Assembly (NCBI GenBank): GCA_964430105.1
Contig: CAYSEF010000009.1
Location: forward strand, 1 to 52,325
From: UMGS1696 sp964430105
GTDB lineage: Bacteria > Bacillota > Clostridia > Oscillospirales > CAG-272
DNA: 52,325 nt
Direction: 5' to 3'
Shown: positions 17,541 through 25,588 of the stretch, in pieces
How the letters are laid out: every line of letters begins with the position of its first letter
Position numbering within the stretch: position 1 is the stretch's first letter
Notes under the pieces: generated by a model
Told to the model about the DNA's origin: nothing
Databases searched by the model: none
What the model saw: the letters and a program-made list of their open reading frames with translations, nothing else
Translations under genes and position numbers: made by a program

Positions 17541-18829
17541 ATGTAACGCTGAACAATCTAAGTCCCTCCGGCACGATCACAGCTATTCCTTCAAAATCCC
17601 ACGCACACCGTCTGCTGATTTGTGCGGCATTTTGCTCTGCAGGCACAGAAACCGTTATCGAATGTGGACGCTCAAACGATGATATTGATGCAACTGCTCG
17701 GTGTCTTAACGCTCTTGGTGCAGACATTCGTTATAACAATGGTTACTTTTATGTGAAACCGATAAAATCTCCGGTAGACAATGCACTTTTAGATGTAGGA
17801 GAATCCGGTTCAACACTAAGATTTTTGGTGCCTGTAGTATCTGCGCTTGGAGTAACTGCACATTTTCAGATGAAAGGCAGACTTCCGAATCGCCCTCTCT
17901 CACCTCTGCGTGAAGAAATGATTGCACATGGCGTGACCTTCAGTGAAATCGGATCAAATCCTTTGACTATGTGCGGTAAGCTTCGTGGTGGTGATTTCTC
18001 GTTCGACGGTGGAATATCTTCACAGTTTACAACAGGACTCCTTCTTGCGATGCCTCTTATAGGTGAACCTGCGAAAGTAACTCTCAGCGGAAAAATTGAG
18101 TCTCGCCCGTATATCGATTTAACTATTTCCACAATGCGCTCATTCGGAATAGAAGTCGATGCAGGCACAAACAGCTTCTCCGCAAAAGGTCATTTCACAT
18201 CCCCGGGTATGATCTCAGCGGAAGGCGACTGGTCGAATGCTGCGTTCATGCTTGCGCTCGGTGCTTTGTCAAAAAACGGTGTTACAGTACAGAAACTTGA
18301 CATGAATTCGACTCAGGGAGACCGAACTATAATTCAGATACTTGAAAAATTCGGTGCAAAGCCGATTTATAATGATAAAGATATCACATTCAAGCATACT
18401 GAAATGAACGGTGTTTCCGAAATCGATGCGTCTGATATTCCCGACCTTGTACCGATACTTTCTGTTGTTTCTTCATCAGCTATCGGAACTACGGTTATAA
18501 AAAATTGCGCTCGTTTAAGACTTAAAGAAAGTGACAGAATCGCCTCCGTCTGTGCAATGATAAATTCACTTGGCGGTAATGCAAAATCAGTTGGCGATGA
18601 TATCGTGATCTGCGGAAACGGCAAGCTGAAAGGCGGAACTGTCGATTCGTGCAATGACCACAGAATAGCTATGTCTGCCTCTGTTGCGGCTGTAATATGC
18701 GAAAATCAAGTCACTATAGTTGATGCGGAAGCTGTTCGCAAATCGTACCCTTCATTCTACGATGATCTTGGTGCATTATGCAAACAGAAAATCACTTATG
18801 AAAATCAGCCGGAAGGAGAAAAAATATGA
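17537..18829 (+). CDS. aroA: 3-phosphoshikimate 1-carboxyvinyltransferase (EPSP synthase)
   Basis: A 430-residue enzyme that joins PEP and shikimate 3-phosphate, the step inhibited by glyphosate. It has the N-terminal Lys in IPSKSHAHR (Lys20), the ESGSTLRFLVPV segment, SRPYIDLT, LRLKESDR and the terminal DHRIAMS. Class I or II behaviour towards glyphosate cannot be judged without alignment; the usual class I LGNAGTAMR sequence is replaced by VGESGSTLRFL, as in many Firmicutes. The ATG at 17537 overlaps the aroB stop as ATGA; an in-frame ATG at 17528 is a possible alternative. Confidence 0.95.
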   Translation: MNVTLNNLSPSGTITAIPSKSHAHRLLICAAFCSAGTETVIECGRSNDDIDATARCLNALGADIRYNNGYFYVKPIKSPVDNALLDVGESGSTLRFLVPVVSALGVTAHFQMKGRLPNRPLSPLREEMIAHGVTFSEIGSNPLTMCGKLRGGDFSFDGGISSQFTTGLLLAMPLIGEPAKVTLSGKIESRPYIDLTISTMRSFGIEVDAGTNSFSAKGHFTSPGMISAEGDWSNAAFMLALGALSKNGVTVQKLDMNSTQGDRTIIQILEKFGAKPIYNDKDITFKHTEMNGVSEIDASDIPDLVPILSVVSSSAIGTTVIKNCARLRLKESDRIASVCAMINSLGGNAKSVGDDIVICGNGKLKGGTVDSCNDHRIAMSASVAAVICENQVTIVDAEAVRKSYPSFYDDLGALCKQKITYENQPEGEKI

Positions 18830-19947
18830 CATCTTACGGCAAAAATATAGAAATACGTATTTTCGGCGGTTCACATGACGAGGAAATAGGAGTAACTGTC
18901 GAAGGTCTGCCGGAAGGTATATCCATTGATGCGGAAAAATTGCAGAAGTTTATGGCACGTCGTGCTCCCGGTCAAAACAAGCTTACGACAAGCCGTAAGG
19001 AGCCTGATATTCCGATAATAACCTCCGGTATAGACGAAAATAACGTCACAAACGGTCAGACCTTCCGTGCAGTTATACGCAACACAAATCAGCACTCGTC
19101 TGATTACAAAAATTTACGCACTATTCCACGCCCTTCTCATGCTGATTATACTGCAATGATAAAATCATATGGCAAGGCTGATCTTCGTGGAGGCGGACAT
19201 TTTTCAGGAAGACTCACCGCCCCCATGTGTATTATCGGTGGAATCCTTAAAGCTGAGCTTGAAAATCTCGGAGTTTTCATCGGCGCACATATTTCTTCCG
19301 TAGCAGACTGCCATGATGCTTCATTCGACCCGATAACAGTATCAAAGGCAGACTTTGATGAAGTCGTATCTCATGAATTCCCTGTAATAGACGAAAATGC
19401 AGGTGAAAAAATGCAGGACATCATCAATGAAGCAAGACTTGATGAAGATTCAGTCGGTGGTGTTATCGAATGTGCTGTGGTAGGACTTCCGGTCGGACTC
19501 GGTGAGCATATCTTCGATGGCATGGAAAGTCGTATAGCATCGATAGTTTTCTCTGTCCCTGCTGTTAAAGGAGTGGAATTCGGTGCCGGCTTTGCATCGT
19601 CACTGAAACGTGGCTCCGAAAATAATGATCCGTTCTATGCTGATGACGAAGCTATAGAAACAAAGGATAAAAAGAAGATAAAGACAAAAACAAATAACTG
19701 TGGCGGTATTCTCGGTGGTATGACCAATGGTATGCCTTTGATATTCCGCGCAGCTATAAAACCAACACCATCTATCGGTAAAGAACAGGAAAGTGTTGAC
19801 CTCGAAACAATGGAAAATGTTAAATTCACTATCCAAGGAAGACACGATCCTTTTATCGGTGCAAGAGCAGTTCCTGTTATAGAGGCGGTTGCTGCTATCG
19901 CTGTATTTGATGCAATGTTAGACTATACGGAGGAAATGGAAAAATGA
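18826..19947 (+). CDS. aroC: Chorismate synthase, clostridial divergent type
   Basis: A 373-residue FMN-dependent enzyme that converts EPSP to chorismate. The N-terminal motif is FGGSHDEEIGV rather than the usual FGESHG, keeping the catalytic His. RPSHADYT carries the second conserved His, and the flavin region reads DLRGGGHFSGRLTAP where most bacteria have RGGGRSSxRET. The C-terminal RHDPFIGARAVPV matches the family signature. These changes look like a lineage variant rather than loss of function, since the catalytic His residues remain. It overlaps aroA and aroEK by four bases each. Confidence 0.92.
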   Translation: MTSYGKNIEIRIFGGSHDEEIGVTVEGLPEGISIDAEKLQKFMARRAPGQNKLTTSRKEPDIPIITSGIDENNVTNGQTFRAVIRNTNQHSSDYKNLRTIPRPSHADYTAMIKSYGKADLRGGGHFSGRLTAPMCIIGGILKAELENLGVFIGAHISSVADCHDASFDPITVSKADFDEVVSHEFPVIDENAGEKMQDIINEARLDEDSVGGVIECAVVGLPVGLGEHIFDGMESRIASIVFSVPAVKGVEFGAGFASSLKRGSENNDPFYADDEAIETKDKKKIKTKTNNCGGILGGMTNGMPLIFRAAIKPTPSIGKEQESVDLETMENVKFTIQGRHDPFIGARAVPVIEAVAAIAVFDAMLDYTEEMEK

Positions 19948-21182
19948 GCACCAACAAAAAATTACGCTGTGGGCTGATAGGAATGCCTCTCGGTCACAGC
20001 TATTCACCTGAAATCCATGCACTTCTCGGTGATTACGACTACACCCTGACAGAGCTTGAAGAATCCGAAGTTGGAGATTATCTGAAATCCGATAAATTCG
20101 ACGCTACAAACGTAACCATTCCGTACAAAAAGACGGTTATGCCTTTTCTCGATGAAATTTCAGATGAAGCTTTGCGTATTGGCTCAGTCAACACTATAAC
20201 TCATCTGCCTGATGGACGACTTCGTGGAGATAATACCGACTATTTTGGTTTCGCATATATGCTTGACTCAGCAGGAATTGATGTAAACGGTAAAATCGTC
20301 GTTATTATTGGCGATGGCGGTGCATCTATGACTGCTCGTACAGTTGCCGCCGACCGTGGTGCAAAAGAAGTGCGTATTCTCACAGAAAAAGAAAATACAC
20401 CCGAAAACCTTCCGAAATTCTCTGATGCCGAGATTCTCATCAATACATCCCCCGTCGGAATGTATCCGAAAAACGGCAGATCTCCTGTACCTATGGATAA
20501 TTTCCCGAAGCTTTGCGGTGTTGTTGATGTTGTATACAATCCTTCAAGAACTGCTATCATACTCGATGCAGAGGAACGCGGAATTCCATGCGTATCAGGT
20601 CTAACAATGCTCGTAGGTCAGGCAAAGGTAGCTTCTGAGCTTTTTACAGGCACAAAAATATCAGACGATGTTCTCGCATCTGTTACTCGTCAGGTTCAGC
20701 TTGCTAAAAAGAACATCACACTTGTAGGTATGCCGGGCTGTGGAAAGAGCACTATAGGCAAAAAGCTCGCTGAACTTACAGGACGTGAATTTATTGACCT
20801 TGACGATTACATCACAGAAAAAGCCGGCTGTCCGATACCGCAGATTTTTGCAGACAAGGGCGAACCTTACTTCCGTGATTTAGAAACGCAGTGTCTTGAG
20901 GAGGTTTCAAAGCTCTCCGGCATGGTTCTCTCTATGGGTGGAGGAACTCCGGTGCGTGAGCAAAACCGCCGTATGATACGTCAGAACAGCACTGTCGTAT
21001 GGCTGAAGCGTGATCTTTCTATTCTTCCCAAGGATGGTAGACCTGTATCTCAGGCAAACGATCTCACCAAGCTATACGAAGTTCGCAAGCCGTTCTATGA
21101 AGCTGTTTCCGAATATTCAATCGATGTTGCCGAATGTCCGGAAACCAATGCAAAGCATATACTTGAGGTAATAGGCTTATGA
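19944..21182 (+). CDS. aroE-aroK: Bifunctional shikimate dehydrogenase/shikimate kinase fusion
   Basis: A 412-residue fusion. Residues 1-255 are AroE: LIGMPLGHSYSP, NVTIPYK with the catalytic Lys, GDNTDYFGF with the catalytic Asp, and a Rossmann motif GDGGAS in place of the usual GAGGA. The NRTxxR NADP-phosphate-binding motif is not seen; the strand ends RILTEKEN. Residues 257-412 are a shikimate kinase with P-loop GMPGCGKST, DLDDYI, the MGGGTP segment and the lid Arg near DGRPVS. Both activities are consecutive steps, so the fusion may channel shikimate. It overlaps aroC and aroQ by four bases each. Either half could in principle work alone; no frameshift lies at the junction. Confidence 0.93.
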   Translation: MSTNKKLRCGLIGMPLGHSYSPEIHALLGDYDYTLTELEESEVGDYLKSDKFDATNVTIPYKKTVMPFLDEISDEALRIGSVNTITHLPDGRLRGDNTDYFGFAYMLDSAGIDVNGKIVVIIGDGGASMTARTVAADRGAKEVRILTEKENTPENLPKFSDAEILINTSPVGMYPKNGRSPVPMDNFPKLCGVVDVVYNPSRTAIILDAEERGIPCVSGLTMLVGQAKVASELFTGTKISDDVLASVTRQVQLAKKNITLVGMPGCGKSTIGKKLAELTGREFIDLDDYITEKAGCPIPQIFADKGEPYFRDLETQCLEEVSKLSGMVLSMGGGTPVREQNRRMIRQNSTVVWLKRDLSILPKDGRPVSQANDLTKLYEVRKPFYEAVSEYSIDVAECPETNAKHILEVIGL

Positions 21183-21616
21183 AATTTCTGATTATCAATG
21201 GCCCAAATCTTAATATGCTCGGTATTCGAGAACCCGGTATCTATGGAAAACAGGATTTCAATACACTTCTTGAGCTTGTAGGCACGACCTGTCAGGAAAA
21301 CGGAATTGAGTACGAAACATACCAGTCTAACCACGAAGGCGATATTGTTGACAAAATTCAATCTGCCTATGGAAAATTCGACGGTATTGTAATAAATCCT
21401 GCGGCTTATACTCATACAAGCGTTGCTATTCTTGATGCGCTCAAGGCTGTCGGAATTCCTACTGCTGAGGTGCATATTTCAGATATCAACACAAGAGAGG
21501 AATTTCGCAAGTTCTCTTACGTTTCCCTCGTTGCTGTATTCACCATTGCAGGGCACGGCTTTGCAGGCTACAGTGAAGCGATAGTCCGTCTAAAGGAATA
21601 TATTGAAAGCAAATAA
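21179..21616 (+). CDS. aroQ: 3-dehydroquinate dehydratase, type II
   Basis: A 145-residue type II dehydroquinase that forms the flavodoxin-like dodecamer. It shows LIINGPNLNMLG, the catalytic Tyr22 in the flexible loop REPGIYGK, the QSNHEG and INPAAYTHTS segments, EVHISD, and the catalytic His in AGHGFAGY. It is the last gene of the operon and overlaps the fusion gene by four bases. With it the operon encodes all seven shikimate-pathway activities plus prephenate dehydrogenase. Confidence 0.96.
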   Translation: MKFLIINGPNLNMLGIREPGIYGKQDFNTLLELVGTTCQENGIEYETYQSNHEGDIVDKIQSAYGKFDGIVINPAAYTHTSVAILDALKAVGIPTAEVHISDINTREEFRKFSYVSLVAVFTIAGHGFAGYSEAIVRLKEYIESK

Positions 21617-21622
21617 GCATAC

Positions 21623-21676
21623 AAAAATGGCTGTTATAGCTGGAATTTAATTTCCAAACTGCAACAGCCATTTTTT
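21623..21676 (+). terminator. Terminator of the aromatic operon
   Basis: AAAAATGGCTGTT (21623-21635) pairs with AACAGCCATTTTT (21663-21675), with an inner GGAA/TTCC stem. It lies seven bases past aroQ, and the arms make it bidirectional with the convergent DUF2325 gene. Confidence 0.9.
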
Positions 21677-21721
21677 GTTTATCGAATATTATGGTTCAAT
21701 TCCCTTCTGTCTTTACAGGAA

Positions 21722-22000
21722 TCAGCTGAAATGCTCATTGAGAATTCCTCTCAAAGCCGCCATTGAACTACTGTGAGAACGTGCGATTTTTGTCTTTTCT
21801 TTATCTGCATCGCTCAGTACCTTATGTATCATTTTATGAGATACAGTGTTTGTGAACAGGATAAGAAGGTCCGGACTTCCAATATTTTTCAAACCATTGT
21901 TCATTTTCGGATATACCTTCGCTTTAAGTTTATATTCTCCACAGAGGTCTTTATATTGACGGGTCATACATTCGTTGCCACCTACGATTACTACGCTCAT
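21722..22000 (-). CDS. DUF2325 domain protein
   Basis: A 92-residue protein that matches the DUF2325 pattern as I remember it: MSVVIVGGNECMTRQY at the N-terminus, LLILFTNTVSHKMIHKV in the middle, and a small-residue-rich end (RSHSSSMAAL). The function of the family is unknown; members are small cytosolic proteins. The start is the ATG at 22000, with AAAGGA seven bases upstream. The gene is monocistronic, and two palindromes lie between promoter and start codon, so it is likely tightly regulated, possibly by a DtxR-family metal sensor. The Cys and His residues could bind metal, but this is speculation. Confidence 0.75.
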   Translation of the reverse strand: MSVVIVGGNECMTRQYKDLCGEYKLKAKVYPKMNNGLKNIGSPDLLILFTNTVSHKMIHKVLSDADKEKTKIARSHSSSMAALRGILNEHFS

Positions 22001-22038
22001 TCTATATTTCCTTTCGTACGTTTTGTCGTACACTCTTG

Positions 22039-22054
22039 ATTAGCCTATGCTAAC
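22039..22054. promoter_or_regulatory. Palindromic operator copy 1
   Basis: ATTAGCCTATGCTAAC is the downstream copy of a palindrome with arms TTAGC/GCTAA. It is almost identical to the copy at 22073-22088, and their centres are 34 bases apart. It lies in the 5' untranslated region of the DUF2325 gene. Confidence 0.65.
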
Positions 22055-22072
22055 TACTGATTTCGAAAATGT

Positions 22073-22088
22073 GTTAGCCTATGCTAAC
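22073..22088. promoter_or_regulatory. Palindromic operator copy 2
   Basis: GTTAGCCTATGCTAAC has perfect arms GTTAGC/GCTAAC. It starts eight bases beyond the -10 box of the DUF2325 promoter and so covers the transcription start. It resembles the core of DtxR/IdeR iron boxes, TTAGGTTAGGCTAACC. Confidence 0.7.
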
Positions 22089-22096
22089 TTGTGTAT

Positions 22097-22125
22097 AGTA
22101 TACCTTATTTTTTGAGATTTGTCAA
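22097..22125 (-). promoter_or_regulatory. Strong promoter of the DUF2325 gene
   Basis: On the minus strand a perfect TTGACA (22125-22120) and TATACT (22102-22097) are 17 bases apart. A promoter this good next to two operator-like palindromes suggests a gene that is off by default and strongly induced. Confidence 0.8.
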
Positions 22126-22165
22126 TATTTTTTTGAAAGCGAACTACGGTTTTGTGATTTTGCAC

Positions 22166-22214
22166 AAAAAAATATCGATTGCGCACCATTTTTTGATGTA
22201 CAATCGATTTTTTT
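22166..22214. terminator. Bidirectional terminator after the phosphomannomutase-like gene
   Basis: ATCGATTG (22174-22181) pairs with CAATCGAT (22201-22208), flanked by A-runs and T-runs on both sides. It ends the four-gene operon that reads leftwards from 26485. Confidence 0.75.
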
Positions 22215-22298
22215 GTTCAATTATAGCTTGATATACTATACAGAAAAGCTATACAGGCTCAATATGTAATTCTGTCTGAAAAAATACAGCAAAAGCTG

Positions 22299-23036
22299 TT
22301 ATGCCTTTATTTTGTTCAAATATTCCTCAACGATTTTCGGCAGCTCGCTATACTTATCGACCTTTACAAAATCGATATCGGACTGATAAACAGCTTCGTC
22401 GTTGCCACCCTTGCCATAATCGTCACCGAAATATGTGATTTCATCGTGCGTATAACCTTCATCCTTGCACAAAAGATCAAGCGCATAGTATTTATTATAC
22501 GGCTTCGGAGCCATATCAAATGAAGTCGAGCCGCCAATAAATACAGTATATTCTGGGAATGCATTCGCAACATCTTCGTATATAGCACGTCTTTTTGCTC
22601 TGTCGGCATCAAAAGCAAGCTTATCTGTAATTTCAGCTTTTGTTCCGAGTATCGGGAAGATAACGCATCCAGACTTATGAAAATCCACAGACTCACCGAC
22701 ATATTCAGTAAATCCGAGCTTTTCACGCAGTTCTGTTATCTTTTTCTTCACAGAATCGCAGTCACACGGAAGAGTAAGATCACGAATTATTTCAATATCT
22801 CCGGTATTATCGCTGTATTTGGCATATTGCAAACCGTAATTTCCAATGATGTCTATAGGATAGTCGCGCATCTGAGTAAAAATTCTGCGAAGCTGTCCCG
22901 CACCGACAATAATTATACGAATACCCTGCTCCTTCAGCATATCGAGAACTGCAAGATTTTCGTCTGTTATCCATGTACGGTGTTCGGTCAAAGTTCCGTC
23001 AAGATCGAATGCGAATACTTTTTTCTGCTTGTCCAT
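22299..23036 (-). CDS. HAD-IIB phosphatase, eukaryotic phosphomannomutase-like
   Basis: A 245-residue HAD protein with core motif FDLDGTLT (nucleophile Asp11, acid/base Asp13). It carries three features that recall eukaryotic-type phosphomannomutase (PMM1/PMM2): a type IIB cap, GGSTSFDMAP followed by a Tyr-rich stretch and ALDLL, and FGDDYGKGGNDEAVY as the metal-binding loop. Those enzymes interconvert mannose 6- and 1-phosphate. Here the product could be a mutase or a plain sugar phosphatase; motif identity alone does not decide. The ATG at 23036 follows GGAGAAAG, and a longer TTG start at 23054 would bury that site. It is last in an operon behind rqcH. Confidence 0.75.
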   Translation of the reverse strand: MDKQKKVFAFDLDGTLTEHRTWITDENLAVLDMLKEQGIRIIIVGAGQLRRIFTQMRDYPIDIIGNYGLQYAKYSDNTGDIEIIRDLTLPCDCDSVKKKITELREKLGFTEYVGESVDFHKSGCVIFPILGTKAEITDKLAFDADRAKRRAIYEDVANAFPEYTVFIGGSTSFDMAPKPYNKYYALDLLCKDEGYTHDEITYFGDDYGKGGNDEAVYQSDIDFVKVDKYSELPKIVEEYLNKIKA

Positions 23037-23083
23037 TGTGGTTTCTTTCTCCAATTCTGTGCGAAATATTAGATAGTGCGAAT

Positions 23084-24847
23084 TTATTTTTGCTTCATTG
23101 CAAGAACACGCTCTTCGTCGGGGGTGACGTAAGCTGTCCAGTTTGTGGTGTAGATAACAAATCCAGGTTTTGCACCTGCGGGTTTCTTTACCTTTGCTAT
23201 TTTAGTGTAGTCAACAGGTATCATTACCCCTCCACGTGCCTTTGAATTATATGCGGCAATTTCAGCAGCTTCGGTAAATGTCTGCTCAGATGGATCTTCA
23301 TTCGGGTCATTCAATTCCAGTACAACGTGTGAACCCGGCTGATTTTTCACATGGAACCACCAGTCTGAGCGACTTGCCATTTTTGTGGTAAGGTAATCGT
23401 TCGCAATATTATTACGTCCGCAAAGCACTGTATGTCCATCTGTTGTCTTATATTTTGTGATACTTGGCTGAGTCTGTTTCTTTTCAGTGTAATTTTTCAT
23501 TTTTGAAGCATAACCACTGTGATACAGCTCTGCACGAATTTCTCCGAGTTCCTTTTCACCATCGGCTCTTGAAAGCGCATCAAGCACTGTATAAACGTAC
23601 TCAAGCTCTTTTTGTGCTGCTTCAAGCTGTTCCGTAAGATGTACTCGTGCCGCTTTTGATTTATTATATTTTTTGTAATAAGCCTGAGCATTGGCTGACG
23701 GTGAAAGTCGTTTATCCAGCGGAATAGTGATATCTTCGCAATCCTCACTCCAGTAATTCTGCAAAGTACATTCCGTCATACCACGCTTTAACTGATAAAT
23801 ATTGGAGGTGATGAGATCGCCCCACAGCTTAAATTTATCACCGTCGTCGCAGGCTGCCAATTCTTCGGTTTGCAGCTGCATTTTCTTGATTATACGTGTT
23901 TCGGCATTTGAGAGAAGCTTAAACAAATCCGAAGCCTTTTTATGCAGTCTTTCTTCACGGCTTCTTTCACCGAAATAGATATCGATCAGCTTACCAAACG
24001 ATTCAACACGTTCAACCTTTGCTTTATTGCCGTACTGTCGTATCTCCATAAAAGAGTATTCGACGGGAGTTCCATCTTCATTTTTGATTATATAAGGTGC
24101 TCCATCAAGCTCACGAATTGCATTAATTGTTTCGAAAAATTTTGCAGTCAGCTCTCTTGAGGCTTCTCTAAGCGTAGCATCTGTTTTTCCGGCTGCACGA
24201 TACACTATTTCTCTTGCAATAAGTGGTGAAATTCCCGCAAAGCCTGCCATAATAAACTTTTCCGCAGATTTGTTTTCATCAGCTTCAGATGCAAGTTTTT
24301 TGAAAAATTTTTCGTCAACCTCTTCTGCAAACGGATCATACTTATCCTGCTTAGGCGGAAGCTCATAGATCATTCCTGCGAGAACCTGGCGTTTTTCACT
24401 TGTAGTGAAGTCAATCGATTTCAGTACACCAATTATCTTGTCCTCGGCATTTGTGATGATGATATTGGAAAATCTGCCCATAAGCTCAACTATAACGTGC
24501 TTTTTTGTCGCAAATCCCAAATCATCATGTGTATCGAACGTCAATCTTGCTGCACGTTCAAAGCCAAGCTGTTCTGCACCTGCAAATCTTGCACCGCTGA
24601 AATGCTTTCTGAGCATCATGCAAAACATAGGTGGAACAGCGGGATTCTCAGGCTTTATCGATGTAAGATTCATTCTTGAACCGTTTCCGCCTGCTGAAAG
24701 TGCAAGTCTGTGTTCTTCGCCCGCACATCTTATTATAAACACCGCCTCATCTCTGGACGGCTGATAAATTTTATCAACTTTTCCGCCTGTCAGCTTTTCG
24801 TTAAGCTCATTTATGACAAAGCGGAGCATACCGGCATCATACGCCAT
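23084..24847 (-). CDS. rqcH: Ribosome quality control protein RqcH (NFACT family)
   Basis: A 587-residue homologue of B. subtilis RqcH, formerly called fibronectin-binding protein A. It binds obstructed 50S subunits with peptidyl-tRNA and recruits tRNA-Ala to add C-terminal alanine tails that mark the nascent chain for degradation. The order is NFACT-N (about 1-200), helix-hairpin-helix (200-280), coiled coil (290-430) and NFACT-R (about 440-560, with SRSDWWFHVKNQPGSHVVL). The position equivalent to the functional Asp97-Arg98 pair of B. subtilis reads Glu97-Arg98, a conservative change. It is third in the operon. Confidence 0.93.
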   Translation of the reverse strand: MAYDAGMLRFVINELNEKLTGGKVDKIYQPSRDEAVFIIRCAGEEHRLALSAGGNGSRMNLTSIKPENPAVPPMFCMMLRKHFSGARFAGAEQLGFERAARLTFDTHDDLGFATKKHVIVELMGRFSNIIITNAEDKIIGVLKSIDFTTSEKRQVLAGMIYELPPKQDKYDPFAEEVDEKFFKKLASEADENKSAEKFIMAGFAGISPLIAREIVYRAAGKTDATLREASRELTAKFFETINAIRELDGAPYIIKNEDGTPVEYSFMEIRQYGNKAKVERVESFGKLIDIYFGERSREERLHKKASDLFKLLSNAETRIIKKMQLQTEELAACDDGDKFKLWGDLITSNIYQLKRGMTECTLQNYWSEDCEDITIPLDKRLSPSANAQAYYKKYNKSKAARVHLTEQLEAAQKELEYVYTVLDALSRADGEKELGEIRAELYHSGYASKMKNYTEKKQTQPSITKYKTTDGHTVLCGRNNIANDYLTTKMASRSDWWFHVKNQPGSHVVLELNDPNEDPSEQTFTEAAEIAAYNSKARGGVMIPVDYTKIAKVKKPAGAKPGFVIYTTNWTAYVTPDEERVLAMKQK

Positions 24848-24867
24848 TGTTTACCTCGTCAATTAAA

Positions 24868-25578
24868 TTAGTCTTCTTCGTCATCATCTTCGTTGCGATA
24901 GCATACAAACGGGAGAACCTTTTTGTATACCGTAAATCCTGCTGCTTCTGCTGTTTTTTGCGAAATATTATGATTTACAGAGCAGACATACTTCACGCCT
25001 TCACCTATAGAAATCAAGTATTCAGCCAGCTTTACAACGCAGGATGTCGCATATCCGTTTCCACGATAGTCTTCTTCACACTCGACTGTCAATTCATACA
25101 GTCCGTCATCCTCCGACAAATCGTTCAATCCGGCATAGCAGATTATTTTACCGTCTTTTCTGATAACAGCCATTCTGTCAGTAGGTTCATCGGAGTCAAG
25201 CATAAATTCGTCAAGCTCTAAATCATCCCATTTTTCACATTCAAGATCGTCGATTATCTCACATTCCGGCAAAATCTTCGCAGTATTAGGTTTATCACAG
25301 TGATACTCGTAATATCCATGCTCACCTGCACCGTTTGTTAAATAGTCAAGCTGTGCCATTTTCGGAGTAAGCTTTTCATACAAAAAACCGACAGCTTCAT
25401 CGGAAAACGGGTTTGATGCAAAGTTTCTCTCAAATTCTTCTGCAATTTCGCGACAAAATGTATACACAAGAATGTCGAGCTTTCCGTTTTTATCACACGA
25501 AATTTCAATAGGCACTGCGATACAGCTTCCGCCCTCTAAAATTTCTTTTTCAAAATCACTATTTTCAAATCTTATCAT
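24868..25578 (-). CDS. GNAT family N-acetyltransferase
   Basis: A 236-residue protein whose C-terminal 110 residues are a GNAT fold: ELTVECEEDYRGNGYATS holds the acetyl-CoA-binding R-x-x-G-x-G/A motif, and VNHNISQKTAEAAGF is motif B. The N-terminal 120 residues are acidic and not recognised. The tail ends DDDEED. Substrate unknown. The ATG at 25578 follows GGAGGAG directly. It lies 10 bases after the orphan membrane-anchored gene and 20 before rqcH. Confidence 0.8.
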   Translation of the reverse strand: MIRFENSDFEKEILEGGSCIAVPIEISCDKNGKLDILVYTFCREIAEEFERNFASNPFSDEAVGFLYEKLTPKMAQLDYLTNGAGEHGYYEYHCDKPNTAKILPECEIIDDLECEKWDDLELDEFMLDSDEPTDRMAVIRKDGKIICYAGLNDLSEDDGLYELTVECEEDYRGNGYATSCVVKLAEYLISIGEGVKYVCSVNHNISQKTAEAAGFTVYKKVLPFVCYRNEDDDEED

Positions 25579-25588
25579 AGCTCCTCCG

